A stretch of 64,000 nt of DNA from Diphasiastrum complanatum (taxonomy: Eukaryota > Streptophyta > Lycopodiopsida > Lycopodiales > Lycopodiaceae), in NCBI GenBank assembly GCA_029204225.1, contig CM055096.1, forward strand, positions 3,049,676-3,113,675, written 5' to 3'. The notes beneath the pieces were generated by a model. The model was not told where the DNA came from. It was given only the letters and a program-made list of their open reading frames with translations, and ran no database searches. Shown piece by piece: positions 10,621-21,660 of this stretch (position 1 is the first letter of the stretch; each line of letters starts with the position of its first letter). The position numbers and the translations under genes are program-made.

Positions 10621-11620
10621 GTTCTATTAAGATCACCAACTCAAATTTTTTGGGAAAGATTATAGGCTTTTCTAGTTGTAGGAAGCTTGTAGTTGAAGTA
10701 TCCAATGAATCTAGTTCTCTTTGGAAGAGAGTAGTGATGCTTATAGAATCTTTTAGGGGCTGATTTTTTATCATGTTAGAGAAGTTTTAAAGTGGGCTTT
10801 GGGTTTTTAAAAGTTCTGAAAAAATATTTGTGAGATGAGTAGAGGAAGTCTTCCTCTACATATACAAACTTTTTTTGGCAAAAAGATTGATTCTAGCCTT
10901 GTGTTTTGATCGAAACTAGTGTTTTTTTTGCATAAATGAAACGTTTGAAGTTTTGATTTTCATTTTGAAGTTCTATTTTTCAGACCTGTAAATCTGAAAA
11001 TCAGATCTGAAAAGTGAAGTTTTCATTCAAACTTCATTAGTTACACCTTTCTATCTCCTAGTTTCATGAAAATGGCAATGTAGGAAGGGAATGGTAGTGT
11101 AACTTTGTGCATAAAACAAGTTTTGAGATTTTGTTTTTTGTCATTTTGAAGTTTTGATTTTCAGACTTGTAAATCTATATATCATATACGAAAATTGAAG
11201 TTTTCATAAAGCACTATTAGTTATCCATTTCTAGAAACTAGTTTCTTGGTTTTAGAAATCTAGAATTGTGAAAAATGTGAAAACTTTGGTTGCTTTTGAA
11301 ATGACAAATGGAATTGGAATTGGAATGAGAACTTTATGTAAACATTAGCTTGGATTAGTTAATTGAAGTTTACATAACGATTTGGTTTTCATTTTTGCTT
11401 TTGATTCAGACAAATGTAGCTTGTTGTTTTTTTTTCCTCTTAAGCTTGGATCAAGCTTGCAAATAGTAGGCTTGGATTGAGCTTATAAACAATAAGATTG
11501 AATGAGTAGAAGTAAATGTTTTCTATTTGCATTGAATGTAAGAGTAAAGGCATTTCTATCATTCTAATTTGAGCACTTGTTGTTGTATTTGCATAATAGG
11601 AAAACACACAAGCAACCCCA
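10621..11620 (+). other. AT-rich leader of Gypsy-2, no gene
   Basis: T-rich sequence without a supported coding frame lies between the LTR-like block and the gag start. It contains an imperfect repeat: 'GTTTTGATTTTCA' followed by 'GACTTGTAAATCT' or 'GACCTGTAAATCT' occurs at about 10950-10995 and 11152-11175. This is the expected place for an untranslated leader. Confidence 0.35.
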
Positions 11621-12520
11621 ATGAATCAAACCAATGAAAACCCAACATTTGATCTATCAAACCCATTCAATCAGCCACAAGCTCTTGAACTTTTATACCA
11701 ACAAATTCAAGCCACTAATAAACAGCTTCTTGAAAATAATCAAAGAAACCAAGACTTGGAGTCTAGGTTAGCCATCATGTAGTTCCACTTCCTGTAAAAG
11801 TGTTTAAGGGGGAAAAGAAAGATAGGAACTTACAAGTGGTAAGTTCTTGGCTAAATGTTTGGAACAAATACTTTGCCATGAACCAATTCCCTGAATCTGA
11901 AAAGTTATCCACTGTCACCATGTTCCTTGAAGGAAGAGCCTTAGTTTGGTGGGATGACTTAGTTGCAAAGGGCAATCAACCTTGTACATGGAATGATTTT
12001 TGCAAGCTTTTTAGGGATTATTTTCTACCACTTTTAGATGACTATGAACACTTCCAAAAGTTGAGTCATCTAACCATGAATAAAGGTTTGGAATAATTTA
12101 TTCAAGATTTTCATGAGTACCTGAATCCACTTTATAATGACATTCCGCCTAAGGTACAATGTTAATGTTCATTGATGGGTTACCAAAAGATTATCAAGTG
12201 GATGTTCGTAGGAACCATCCAAAAACCCTAGTAGATGTGCTGCAAAATACTTTGATGACACACCTAAGCCACCTAGGGGTCAACAGCCTAATGAGCAGAA
12301 AAAAGGTTTTCAATTTAAGCGAAAGGATAGGGAAGGTGTTAGTGAAACACATTCCAAATTCAACAATCCTAAGAAAACAAAAAAAAACTATAAAAATGTT
12401 CAAGGTGGCAATAATAAAGTTGAAGCTTGTAAGAAGAACCTGTGTTTCAAGTGCAATGGCGAGGGTCACATTGCACGTGATTGCGTCAAAAAACAAGCTT
12501 CAACCTCAGGTAATCTATCT
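11621..12520 (+). pseudogene. Gypsy-2 gag with zinc knuckle, frameshifted
   Basis: Gag sequence runs 'VKVFKGEKKDRNLQVVSSWL', 'FLEGRALVWWDDLVAK' and 'WNDFCKLFRDYFLP', the retrotrans_gag core with its W-W-x-x-L and F-x-x-x-F-x-P landmarks. It has a stop after 'MNKGLE' (12094-12096) and a frame change before 12159. A CX2CX4HX4C zinc knuckle (C-F-K-C ... H ... C) lies near 12435-12480. It is a different family from Gypsy-1. Confidence 0.75.
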
Positions 12521-12532
12521 CGAAGTAATGAG

Positions 12533-12965
12533 ATGGATGTTTGTTTCCTTAGTTATTTAGTTTTTGGTCCTAATGACCTTATTTGCATCAAAGATAATGT
12601 TAATGATCAAGTTGTTAATGTTCTTTTTGACACGGGATCCACTCATAACTTTATTAATGTAAATTTGGTGCAGACGCTAAACCTTCCTACCAAAAAAGTG
12701 AGAAAAAATATTGTGTGACAATGGCATCGGGAAGTAATTCTGATTTGATGGATTTTATTGTTCTTGATGTAGAATTGCACATTCAGGATTATTTTATAAA
12801 ACTAGAATTCCATGTTGTTCAATTAGCTAATGTAGGTGTTGTTCTTGGGAAACAATGACATTTTGATAAGAGCAAGTCATTGAGAATTGATTTTGTTAAA
12901 AAATCTTTATCTTTTATGCATGAGAATTCTTTAATTAAGATCAAGGCTAGATTAAGTGTTGACAC
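12533..12965 (+). pseudogene. Gypsy-2 aspartic protease, truncated
   Basis: The frame shows 'VNVLFDTGSTHNFIN', the D-T-G-S/A-T-H-x-F-I active-site signature of Gypsy proteases, then 'DFIVLDVELH' and 'VVLGKQ', with stops at 12716-12718 and about 12856. Element sequence ends near 12965, where the 18S-fossil repeat begins, so RT, RNase H and integrase are absent. Confidence 0.75.
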
Positions 12966-12967
12966 TA

Positions 12968-13077
12968 GGGGTGGTTTGTCTCTGTCGATGACATTGTGAG
13001 TTCATTAAACCTTATCATTTAGAGGAAGGAGAAGTCGGAATAAAGTCTCTATAGGTGAATTTGAGGAAGGATCATTG
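12968..13077 (+). pseudogene. Fossil of the 18S rRNA 3' end (copy 1)
   Basis: The sequence 'CATTAAACCTTATCATTT' followed by 'AGAGGAAGGAGAAGTCG' and ending 'GGAAGGATCATTG' is the 3' terminus of eukaryotic small-subunit rRNA. Compared with a functional 18S gene (from general knowledge), the stretch after AAGTCG has decayed mostly by C to T and G to A changes, as expected from methylated cytosines. Only the last 110 or so bases are present in this copy. It is not followed by recognisable 5.8S. Confidence 0.85.
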
Positions 13078-16000
13078 AAAGGGCGCATGAATAGTAGGAC
13101 CCGTAGGTGTCCAAGAGCAAGGAATATGAAGCAAGGGAGGGAAGCTTGTCAGGTGGGAAAAAAGAGGTGAAAACTCTAGAACGGCCAGTATGGTCCACAA
13201 TTTCCATCATCCTTTTTTCGCCTCAAAATCTGTCATTATCTCTCTAGGGAATCACAAGAAAGTTTTGTTTGTTTCCTATATAGGAAAAACATGAAATTCC
13301 CTAGTTTTACACGATTTTTCATGGTTAAGAAATGCATTTGGATGACTTATAGTCCCCTTTTAACTAGGAATAACTTTTACCGTACTAAATACTTATTACT
13401 TACTACGGTATATTATTTATTATAATATACTAGATACATTTATATATATGAAATAAAAAGTGTATTAGTATGATTATATATTACTATAATATACTCAATA
13501 CCAAATACTAAAATACCTAAATATAACTATACTAAATATTAATCTAAGTACTACATATCAAATATGCTAAACTTTCGATATTAGTTAGTTATTATTAGTT
13601 GGTTACTTATTATAATCTAACTATTTGACTATCTGAATAATTAATTAACTAACTAAGTAGTATTAACTAACTAGTTATAGTGGTATAATAGTTGACTAAC
13701 AATAGTAACATAAATGTTCATTCGATAGCTAGTTAGTTAGTAGTTTCCTAGTTAGCTATCGTATTTTTGTTAAGTAAGCTAACTATTAAAATTTTAGTTA
13801 ACTGGTAGTATAACTCGAGTATCTATGTGGTATATCATCTCCTAATTCAAAGTGAATCGTGTTAGATCATGTATTCAATGCAAATAACATATAGGGTTAA
13901 ATGAGCTCCAATGAGAATATGAAAAAATAAAGTACACACATTCAATATAGACTTTTAGTTCATTTTAGAAGAACATTACTAAACATAAAGCCCGATATTG
14001 CTTCATCTTTAGTTTAGATGTTGCACTAGATCAATTTTATGTCTATCACTCAAGCTTGAGTTTGATGTCTAACATGCAAATTTAATTTCATCACATGAAA
14101 TTTCTCATTGTGTGATCAAATTAAACAATGTCAAGTTTAGGACATTCAAATTACTATAGTTCGGTCTCTTTTTGATGAAATAGACCTCTATCACTTGAGA
14201 TAGCTCAAATTTGGCTTTGTTCACCCGAGATAGCTTGATTTTGGATCGTATCATTCGAGATTCTCATTGAGTGATCAAATTCATGGAATCTTCTAAATGG
14301 CTCAAACTTGAACCACATCATACAAGATAACTTGATTTTGGTTCCAAACATGTGATTTTAATCACTTGAGACTTAAATTTGTTTTATATCACTCATGATA
14401 GCTCGACATTGGTCCTTATCCTCAGGATCACTCATTCGTTGATTGAATTTGATAAGTTGAGATAATCTAGATTTGATTCCTAACATGCGGTCCCTATAAG
14501 TTGAGATAACCTAGATTTGATTCCTATAGGACATGTTGTCCTTATGACTCACAATAGATCATTGAGATTGGACCAACCTTGACTTTACTATATTCAGATT
14601 GCCCGTATTAGTGAAATTGTAGTTCAGAGCCAACAATGACACGTGTTATGTAGAGTGGAAGAGTGATGGAAAAATCAATTTTGTGTCTATCACTCAAGCT
14701 TGAGTTTGATGTCTAACATGCAAATTTAACTTTCGTCACTTGAAATTTCTCATTGTGTGATCAAAATAAACAATGTCAAGTTTAGGACATTCAAATTACT
14801 ATAGTTCGGTCTCTTTTTGATGAAATAGACCTCTATCACTTGAGATATCTCAAATCTGGTTTTGTTCACCCGAGATAGCTTGATTTTGGATCGTATCATT
14901 CAAGATTCTCATTGAGTGATCAAATTCATGGAATCTTCTAAATGGCTCCAAAACCACATCATACAAAATAGCTTGATTTTGGTTCCAAACATGTGATTTT
15001 AATCACTTGAGACTTAAATTTGTTTTTTATCACTCACGATAGCTCGACATTGGTCCTTATCCTCGGGGTCACTCATTCGTTGATTGAATTTGATAAGTTG
15101 AGATAACCTAGATTTGATTCCTAACATGCGCCTAGATTTGATTCCTATAGGACATGTTGTCCTTATGACTCACAATAGATCATTGAGATTGGACCAACCT
15201 TGACTTTACTATATTCAGATTGCCCGTATTAGTGAAATTGTAGTTCAGAGCCAACAATGACACGTGTTATGTAGAGTGGAAGAGTGATGGAAAAATCAAT
15301 TTTGTGTCTATCACTCAAGCTTGAGTTTGATGTCTAACATGCAAATTTAACTTTCGTCACTTGAAATTTCTCATTGTGTGATCAAAATAAACAATGTCAA
15401 GTTTAGGACATTCAAATTACTATAGTTCGGTCTCTTTTTGATGAAATAGACCTCTATCACTTGAGATATCTCAAATCTGGTTTTGTTCACCCGAGATAGC
15501 TTGATTTTGGATCGTATCATTCAAGATTCTCATTGAGTGATCAAATTCATGGAATCTTCTAAATGGCTCCAAAACCACATCATACAAAATAGCTTGATTT
15601 TGGTTCCAAACATGTGATTTTAATCACTTGAGACTTAAATTTGTTTTTTATCACTCACGATAGCTCGACATTGGTCCTTATCCTCGGGGTCACTCATTCG
15701 TTGATTGAATTTGATAAGTTGAGATAACCTAGATTTGATTCCTAACATGCGCCTAGATTTGATTCCTATAGGACATGTTGTCCTTATGACTCACAATAGA
15801 TCATTGAGATTGGACCAACCTTGACTTTACTATATTCAGATTGCCCGTATTAGTGAAATTGTAGTTCAGAGCCAACAATGACACGTGTTATGTAGAGTGG
15901 AAGAGTGATGGAAAAATCATCTATGATAAATTACCATTCAGACCAATAGTGTGGCTGGGTTCAATACATCCTTCAATCACAGATGCACCACTACCAAGCT

Positions 16001-16110
16001 TGTCTGCTATGATGTAGACCCCATCGAGCAAGTGGCACTATGCTTGCCCTCATTTCAAGAACTTTAGAAGGACATTCCTTTGGATTTAGAGTTGGGTTTA
16101 AGGTGAAGAT
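13078..16110 (+). repeat. Complex AT-rich repeat, segment A (copy 1)
   Basis: After the 18S fossil come about 300 bases shared with 32833 and 39995, then an extremely AT-rich TA/TTAG zone (13380-13800), then degenerate arrays built on phrases such as 'ATCACTTGAGATAGCTTGA' and 'CTCATTGAGTGATCAAATT'. No coding frame is supported. This copy is longer than the other two because of an internal tandem duplication at 14676-15917. It ends at the AAGAT where the Copia LTR is joined. Confidence 0.85.
14676..15917 (+). repeat. Exact tandem duplication of a 621-bp unit
   Basis: The unit starting 'CAATTTTGTGTCTATCACTC' at 14676 recurs at 15297 with a period of 621 bases, and the two units read as identical along their whole length. 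A third, more diverged version precedes them (about 14034-14672). The identity of the last two shows a recent unequal exchange inside an otherwise old repeat. Confidence 0.9.
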
Positions 16111-16736
16111 TGTGAAAGATTCAACTAGTTTCATCACATTTTGCGATATTTTCATATTTGGCATGTTGAGTCCAAAACTTGTTTTAGACTTAGAGGTTGA
16201 CTTTCATTTGAATAAACACTTTTTGAAAGTGTGGTAAAGTTGGAACGCGCGTTTGAGTAGATTCAATTTCAATAGTTGGGTACATTGAATCTAGACCCAA
16301 AATTAGTAGGGTTAGCATTTTGGTGGGAAAGCCAAGTGGCCAAATAGGGTTTGGACCTGTTATAAAAGGATGTAACTCGTGGAGAGAGCAATCTTCTCTC
16401 TGCTCTATCTCATTTCAAGCTTATACATGGTTCTGTTGGGTTCTACTATCCATTGATGCACTATCTTGGTGATTGCTTGCAATTATATGTGTAGAATGAT
16501 CTATATTTGCTATTTTTGGCTCCACACGTGTGAAATATAGTAGCTTACTGGTTTTGTACGGAAATCAATAGTACATAATCATTTCATTCAAGTTTTATCA
16601 AGTTCTATTGGTGTTTGCATGTCAATTTGTGTGTAGATGCTGATTTTTCTACATTGGTGAGTTTGGTAGTGTATTTCTCTTTCTAACCAAAGATCATTCA
16701 AGTAGATTGGATCTTAAGGATCTGAAATCTTTCACA
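16111..16736 (+). repeat. Copia family-A LTR (copy 1), orphan
   Basis: The 626-bp LTR starts TGTGAAAGATTC and ends GAAATCTTTCACA, so its ends are inverted copies of each other. It carries a TATAAAAGG box in mid-LTR and is followed directly by TGGTATCAGAGC, complementary to the 3' end of initiator Met tRNA (primer-binding site, 16737-16748). It is preceded by AAGAT. Internal sequence stops after about 87 bases (near 16823), where the repeat array resumes, so the rest of the element was deleted. Confidence 0.9.
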
Positions 16737-16823
16737 TGGTATCAGAGCTTGTGTTTCAAATTATGAAGGAGGAAATCAGATCTATCAATGATTTGGTGAA
16801 GATATCAAGTCTAAGCATGCTAG

Positions 16824-18412
16824 ATTGCTCGATTGAATCCTAGGAATTTCAAGTTTACAACATTTAGACTAGTCAAATTGTATGCATATTACCCAAGAAA
16901 ATTCAATTCTCATGCTTGACATGTAGTTGTGATCACGATCACTTGATCTATTTCATTGAGTCATGTAATTTGAACATTTTTTAATTTAGGACATTCAAAT
17001 TGTTCAAGTTCAACACCTTTTTAAGGAACTTGACATGTATCACTCAATGTATCTTAGATTTAATGTCTATCACTTTAGATATCTTCACTTTGAGGCCAAT
17101 GTCGAAATTGATATTTTTCTTTGACATGGATCATTCAAAGATTGAATTTTACCAATATTGAATTTATGAATTTCCGGTTGCTCGATCTCAACATGTTATG
17201 GATGGAATTGATCCTTAATTGAGATAGCTTAAATTTGATTTCTATCACTATTGACAAGTTGTTTTTAGCTCATATCACTCTATATTGCTCACTTATTGAT
17301 TGAGCTTGAGAAATTTCATGTTAGAAAATGTAAATAGCCCAGATTTGTATATCACTTGAGATAGTTTAATGCCAAACTTGTATTTTGGATCTTTATCAAT
17401 CGACATATCCCATAGAGTGATTGAAATCAAGATTGCACATCAAGTAATCAAACTTAGAACCATCAAGTTTTAGAAATTTAGATGTCACAAATTTCATGCA
17501 CATCTTTGAGGTAGCTTGAGTTTGATTCACTTTGATGCCTACATTGCAATATAATTTTGATATTTTTCTTTGACATGTTTCATTCAATGATTGAATTTGA
17601 CAAACATTGAGTTTAGGAATTTCAAATTGCTCGATATCAATATGTTAATGATGAAATTGATCCTTATTACATCAGATAGCTTAAATTTGAATTCTATCAA
17701 TAAAGACACTTTGTTTTTTGCTCAAAACACTATGGATTGCTCACTATTAACTGAGCTTCAGAAACTTCTAGTTTTGAGCTTCAATTATTTAACCACATCT
17801 TATGAAATCATCCATAGATGCAAGAGCATAAAGATATGAACATTTTTTAGTTTAGGACATTCAAATTGCTCAAGTTCAATTCCTTTTCGATGAACTTGAC
17901 CCGTATCACTCAATATATCTCAGGTACATTGTTTGATTGAATTTGACCAATATTGAGTCTAGGAGTTCAGATTGCTAGATCTCAAGATGGAATTGATCAT
18001 TATCATTTGAGACAACATAAATTTGATTTCTATCGCTAAAGACAACTTGTTTTTGGCTCATATTACTCTAGATTGCTAATTGCTTGAGCTTGAGAAACTT
18101 TGAGTTTTGAAAAATTTAGAAGCCCAAATTCAATGTATATCACTTGGGATAGCTTGAGTTCAATGTCAAACTTGTATAAGTGATCTTTATGAGTTGACAT
18201 ATCTCATTGAGTGATTGTGACACACCTATAAAACTAGAACTAGAGCAATATCTCTAATCGTCATTGATCACTAGTCATTTGACCTTAAGGCGATAGACTT
18301 GATTCTCAGTATCATGAGTGATCATAAGACTTGATCATGCACATATGTTTTGAGCCCTTCGATAGACCATAGGTCATTTTTAAGGGGAAAAATCCATATG
18401 AATTAATGACAT
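16824..18412 (+). repeat. Complex AT-rich repeat, segment B (copy 1)
   Basis: Degenerate tandem arrays with long-period units: the phrase 'AATTGATCCTTA...GATAGCTTAAATTTGA' recurs near 17210, 17656 and 17992, i.e. every 340-450 bases. The same series is found at 41690-43380, and its last part at 45000-45195 and 63660-64000. The segment ends with an 18223-18412 block (GACACACCTATAAA...) present at all four places. No gene is seen. Confidence 0.85.
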
Positions 18413-18660
18413 GTAGTTAAAATATATTTCGAAGCCATACCTCAAAAGTAGCATCCCAATCCATTCTCACTCCTTGTCTCTCCAATAATTTGAATAATGA
18501 TTGCATATTGTTGGCAAACACATACTTGTTTTCTCCTTGGTGGGAGACCACTTTATGGGGAATTTTTGCATAAACTGAAAAAATTGTGATTAGTATTTAA
18601 ACAAATGTACACCCTGGCCACCACTATCCAAGTGAAAAGGCACTGTAGTCTCCAGTTGTG
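18413..18660 (+). repeat. Dispersed repeat R (partial copy) abutting the lipase 5' flank
   Basis: About 240 bases starting 'AAAATATATTTCGAAGCC' also occur at 30985-31225 and 56658-56900. In those copies the sequence continues into another 700 bases, whereas here it changes at about 18655 to the upstream region of the lipase gene. No coding potential is supported. Confidence 0.75.
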
Positions 18661-18810
18661 ATTGTTTGCAGTAGATCTCCTAAGGAAAATTGAAGGTAAA
18701 CGAGCGATATTTGCGGCTTGAAGAAATCATCAAGATTGTTGCCGGTGTTATAAGACATACATAAACTGTAATTTTCGCCAGATTAGCCATTTCTGAACCA
18801 ACCCTTAAGG

Positions 18811-20127
18811 ATGACTAGTTCACAGACAGAGCATTTGCTCAAAAGCGAGACCCAAGTGGTAAACGACTGCTCAAATACAGAAGAAATTGAGTACATAAAA
18901 CAAGAAATTATTGATTCTCTAATAGCAACAAGAGCATCTTACGAGTCCACAAGTGAAGGTGCAGTCCAGGTCTTGAATCGAAGCTATGACTTGAATACCA
19001 GTAAGTATGAGCTTATCTACCACCGAGATCACGCCTGCTCCATGGCCTCAGCGACCAGAACACGATCAGATCGAAAACAGAATTTTGTGATGGTTCGTAG
19101 CAGCAATGGGTACATCGTCGTGGCATGCCGTGGAACCTTCTCTCTCTCTGACATTGTCCAAGATGCCAAGGTTGCCAAGGTTCCTGTTCCTTTCACCAGA
19201 AAAGGACGTGCACACATTGGGTTCTTGGAGCGGGCCCTGAGCTTGCCTATCGACCTATTTCTGAATTTGCTAAGAGCAGGAGAGAAACTAGTTTTCACTG
19301 GGCATTCCCTGGGGGGTGCAGTAACCTCTCTCGTAACAATAAGGATTCTGGAGGCTTTGGCGGCTGTTCCTGGGCACCAGAAACTTGTCTCGGACAGGGT
19401 GAGCTGCATCACATTTGGGACGGCGCCATTCGCCAACCTTGAGCTTGCAGACTATGTCAATTCTCGTTATCGCCAGTATTTCCATAATTTGGTGTCCAAG
19501 CATGATGCCGTTCCTCGAGCCCACAATTTGCTTCCCCAGGTTTTCTTCCCAATAGCAAAGTGGTTTGTGGACATGATGAGCGAAACATGCGAGGTCCAGA
19601 CAACGAAGGCTATCTTAGAGACTGTAACGGGGATTCCGGTGGTGACAATGGCACATAAGCTGGAGCAGAATATGCAGTGTCTGTGGCCACTCACCCAACT
19701 GTTTAAGTTCATTATTGAATGTGCAGCTGGTGATGAGGAGGCTCTGTTCTTTGGACATTGTGGGTACTTGGTGCTCCTAGATCCTGAGGCTCAAGACTCA
19801 AAATCAGCCATTTACATCGATAAAATGGAGAGTTTGGGCCACGAATTTTGGATAGAACACAAATCGGTTGTTGACGTCCTTCGGGAGCATGGGTTAGCAA
19901 ACCATTACGCCTGTCTGGTGAACAACCTGTCGGCCATAAAGGGACCCGCTTGTGAGTTGAAAACTGGGGCTCTCATTCAGCCATTCACAGGGATTCTCAG
20001 TCTCCTCTCTGATCTCTCTTCACGGTCTGTACTAAGGATTCCCAGTGTCCTCTGTTATCTCTGTTCACAATCTGTCTTGGTGCGAAGCGACAGAGCCATG
20101 TTAAGAGTGGTAGGCAATGAATTTTAA
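18811..20127 (+). CDS. Class-3 (alpha/beta-hydrolase) lipase-like protein, copy 1
   Basis: A single-exon 438-residue protein. Class-3 lipases hydrolyse ester bonds of acylglycerols or related lipids with a Ser-Asp-His triad. The nucleophile elbow 'FTGHSLGGA' places Ser at 166; the preceding 'VACRGTF' (104-110) is the oxyanion-hole strand; Asp232 in 'SKHDAVPR' fits the acid; His360 or His365 in 'REHGLANHY' is the probable third residue. The C-terminal part, with 'FGHCGYLVLLD', recalls the lipase-like domain of the EDS1/PAD4 group, so a regulatory rather than digestive role is possible. No signal peptide is visible. Residues 391-420 hold a 15-residue tandem duplication. The first ATG is chosen because conservation with the second copy extends through it. 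Intronless; likely functional. Confidence 0.88.
   Translation: MTSSQTEHLLKSETQVVNDCSNTEEIEYIKQEIIDSLIATRASYESTSEGAVQVLNRSYDLNTSKYELIYHRDHACSMASATRTRSDRKQNFVMVRSSNGYIVVACRGTFSLSDIVQDAKVAKVPVPFTRKGRAHIGFLERALSLPIDLFLNLLRAGEKLVFTGHSLGGAVTSLVTIRILEALAAVPGHQKLVSDRVSCITFGTAPFANLELADYVNSRYRQYFHNLVSKHDAVPRAHNLLPQVFFPIAKWFVDMMSETCEVQTTKAILETVTGIPVVTMAHKLEQNMQCLWPLTQLFKFIIECAAGDEEALFFGHCGYLVLLDPEAQDSKSAIYIDKMESLGHEFWIEHKSVVDVLREHGLANHYACLVNNLSAIKGPACELKTGALIQPFTGILSLLSDLSSRSVLRIPSVLCYLCSQSVLVRSDRAMLRVVGNEF
19991..20080 (+). repeat. 45-bp tandem duplication inside the lipase 3' coding end
   Basis: 'GGATTCTCAGTCTCCTCT' at 19991 is repeated as 'GGATTCCCAGTGTCCTCT' at 20036, a 45-base period that keeps the frame and gives two 15-residue repeats ('GILSLLSDLSSRSVL' and 'RIPSVLCYLCSQSVL'). 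Both lipase copies carry it, so it predates their duplication. Confidence 0.85.
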
Positions 20128-20548
20128 AATCCTCTCAAACATTTGTACCATGAACGGAGAAATGATTTTGATTTTTTGAACCTGCATGAATAGAGTGACA
20201 AACAACACAGGTACTACCCATAAAATTAATGCTTGATTGACAAATACTTAACTGACCACATCCATTTTACACACACACACACACACACATGTCATGATCC
20301 TCTCCCGAGTCAAGAGGTGATACGCTCTTGGGATCATCTAATACTTTATTATCTCATGCATATCCTGATTCCTATCCCACACAATGACATTCGATGAGAG
20401 CACAACTATCATCTTTTCATTCATAGTAACTACTAACTATTTACACAACCACTCATATATTTCTCTCATTTTTCATTGGAATAACAACAAGCAATGTCTC
20501 CAAAATAAAATATGAAAGGTGCATTCACACATCAAACACTTCACAACA
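20128..20548 (+). repeat. Lipase 3' flank, left arm of the inverted duplication
   Basis: This non-coding flank is the reverse complement of 60130-60555 with few differences. It includes a (CA)n run at 20269-20288, matched by (GT)n at 60396-60414. The match stops at 'CACTTCACAACATC', marking an arm boundary. No separate terminator signal is convincing. Confidence 0.85.
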
Positions 20549-21036
20549 TCATCTCAAAATTCCTAGTCTTTGTGAGAATTTCTCCATAAATCATTACAAG
20601 AAGGCAGAGGCATCCAATGCCATTTTGGAGCATTTCCTAAAATGATAGCAAAAACTATGGGCACGAGGTTGGTTAGCAATGCTAGGCTTCCGTGTGTTGA
20701 CCTTTTTCTTTCAGGCACAAATGGAAAGTTGCACGCCTCAGTATAAGCCCTCATATATTGTTGGAAATTGGAATGGAGTAGAGAGAGTGAGGATGATGAA
20801 TTAGATAAATGTGATTGCATAAATAGTAAATTGAAAATACACTCACTGATACGAGACAAGGACTGAGCACTTCATATTAAGCAAAAAGTGATCATGAAAG
20901 AAATTACGATACACAGTATGATCTAGCTTGCATTGGCTTTGAAAACTAACGTGCACTTGTCTTGTCTCTACAGAAGTGATCTACTACTTGTATGTATTGA
21001 TAAATGATTATAAACAATTAACTACTACTACCTGAT
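20549..21036 (+). other. Unassigned spacer with a 98-codon minus-strand open frame
   Basis: There is no match to other parts of the window. The minus strand is open for 98 codons (20563-20859), with a hydrophobic stretch 'LLTNLVPIVFAIILGNAP' that could be a membrane segment, but no homology is recognised and there is no supporting neighbour. Treated as probably non-coding. Confidence 0.3.
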
Positions 21037-21660
21037 GTGTCCTATAGTAAATACCATCGTATTGGAGCTTATTCACTTATGTACATAGTAGATGATCTCA
21101 AAAGAGCTTTGAAATGGATGCGGCTTAATGAAGAAATGCCTACGACTAGTTTACCCCTTGAATGCAAGCCCCTCTATAAGGCCAAAACATCTAAGTGGAT
21201 GGCTAAGAGTTACAAACAAGACATCAAAACTGCACTAATGACCTCTCACAAAGCGGAAGAAAAAAGAAGTGCCCAAACTAGGTCATGACCTGCCACAATA
21301 CTTCAAGGACTATGAAATGGATGAATTGATAGTAGTCATGCCCAGAGCAAAGTGAGATCCAATTGAAGATACCTCCCTATGAGCCAATATTTATGAAGGT
21401 CTTGCCCGCACCAAAGAGCTATATGTGGGGGTATTTTCTGACCATGGGATCAACATAGGGGAGAAAGCAACACAACTTGAGTGCAGCAACATTGTTCTAT
21501 AGCGTCATGCCACTATGAGGAAGGTTGGACATGTCCTAAATCTAATACTAAACCAGTGATCCCCAGCATGTTTCACCAGCCCAACCGTACTGCCTAGTAG
21601 ATGAAGGATTTCCAAGCCTTTGGGTAAGTGACCTCGGGAGATTGTATCTCTTGTTGAGAA
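21037..21660 (+). pseudogene. Ty3-Gypsy polyprotein fragment
   Basis: After an 83-codon open piece, the frame 'LPQYFKDYEMDELIVVMP' near 21292-21345 resembles 'MPEHFRRYTLDDLVIMLP' of Gypsy-1 (about 8160), the segment just upstream of RT, and 'GLARTKELYVG' resembles its 'GPARTQPMNL'. Several stops interrupt it. About 165 bases (21360-21526) recur inverted inside the captured segment at 25201-25366. Confidence 0.6.

Noticed and set aside
12968-13077. Functional rRNA gene
   Set aside because: Only the 3' end is present, with many substitutions and no 5.8S or 28S downstream.
14034-15917. CRISPR-like array of repeats and spacers
   Set aside because: This is eukaryotic DNA; units are 621 bp tandem copies without uniform short repeats and unique spacers.
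16040-16237. 65-codon plus-strand frame at the LTR junction
   Set aside because: It runs across the host repeat into the LTR U3 region and is interrupted or shifted in the homologous copies at 34.6 and 38.7 kb; it is a chance frame.
19029-19712. Long antisense frames over the lipase gene
   Set aside because: They mirror the lipase frame in GC-richer coding DNA and have no independent support; the same shadows occur in copy 2.
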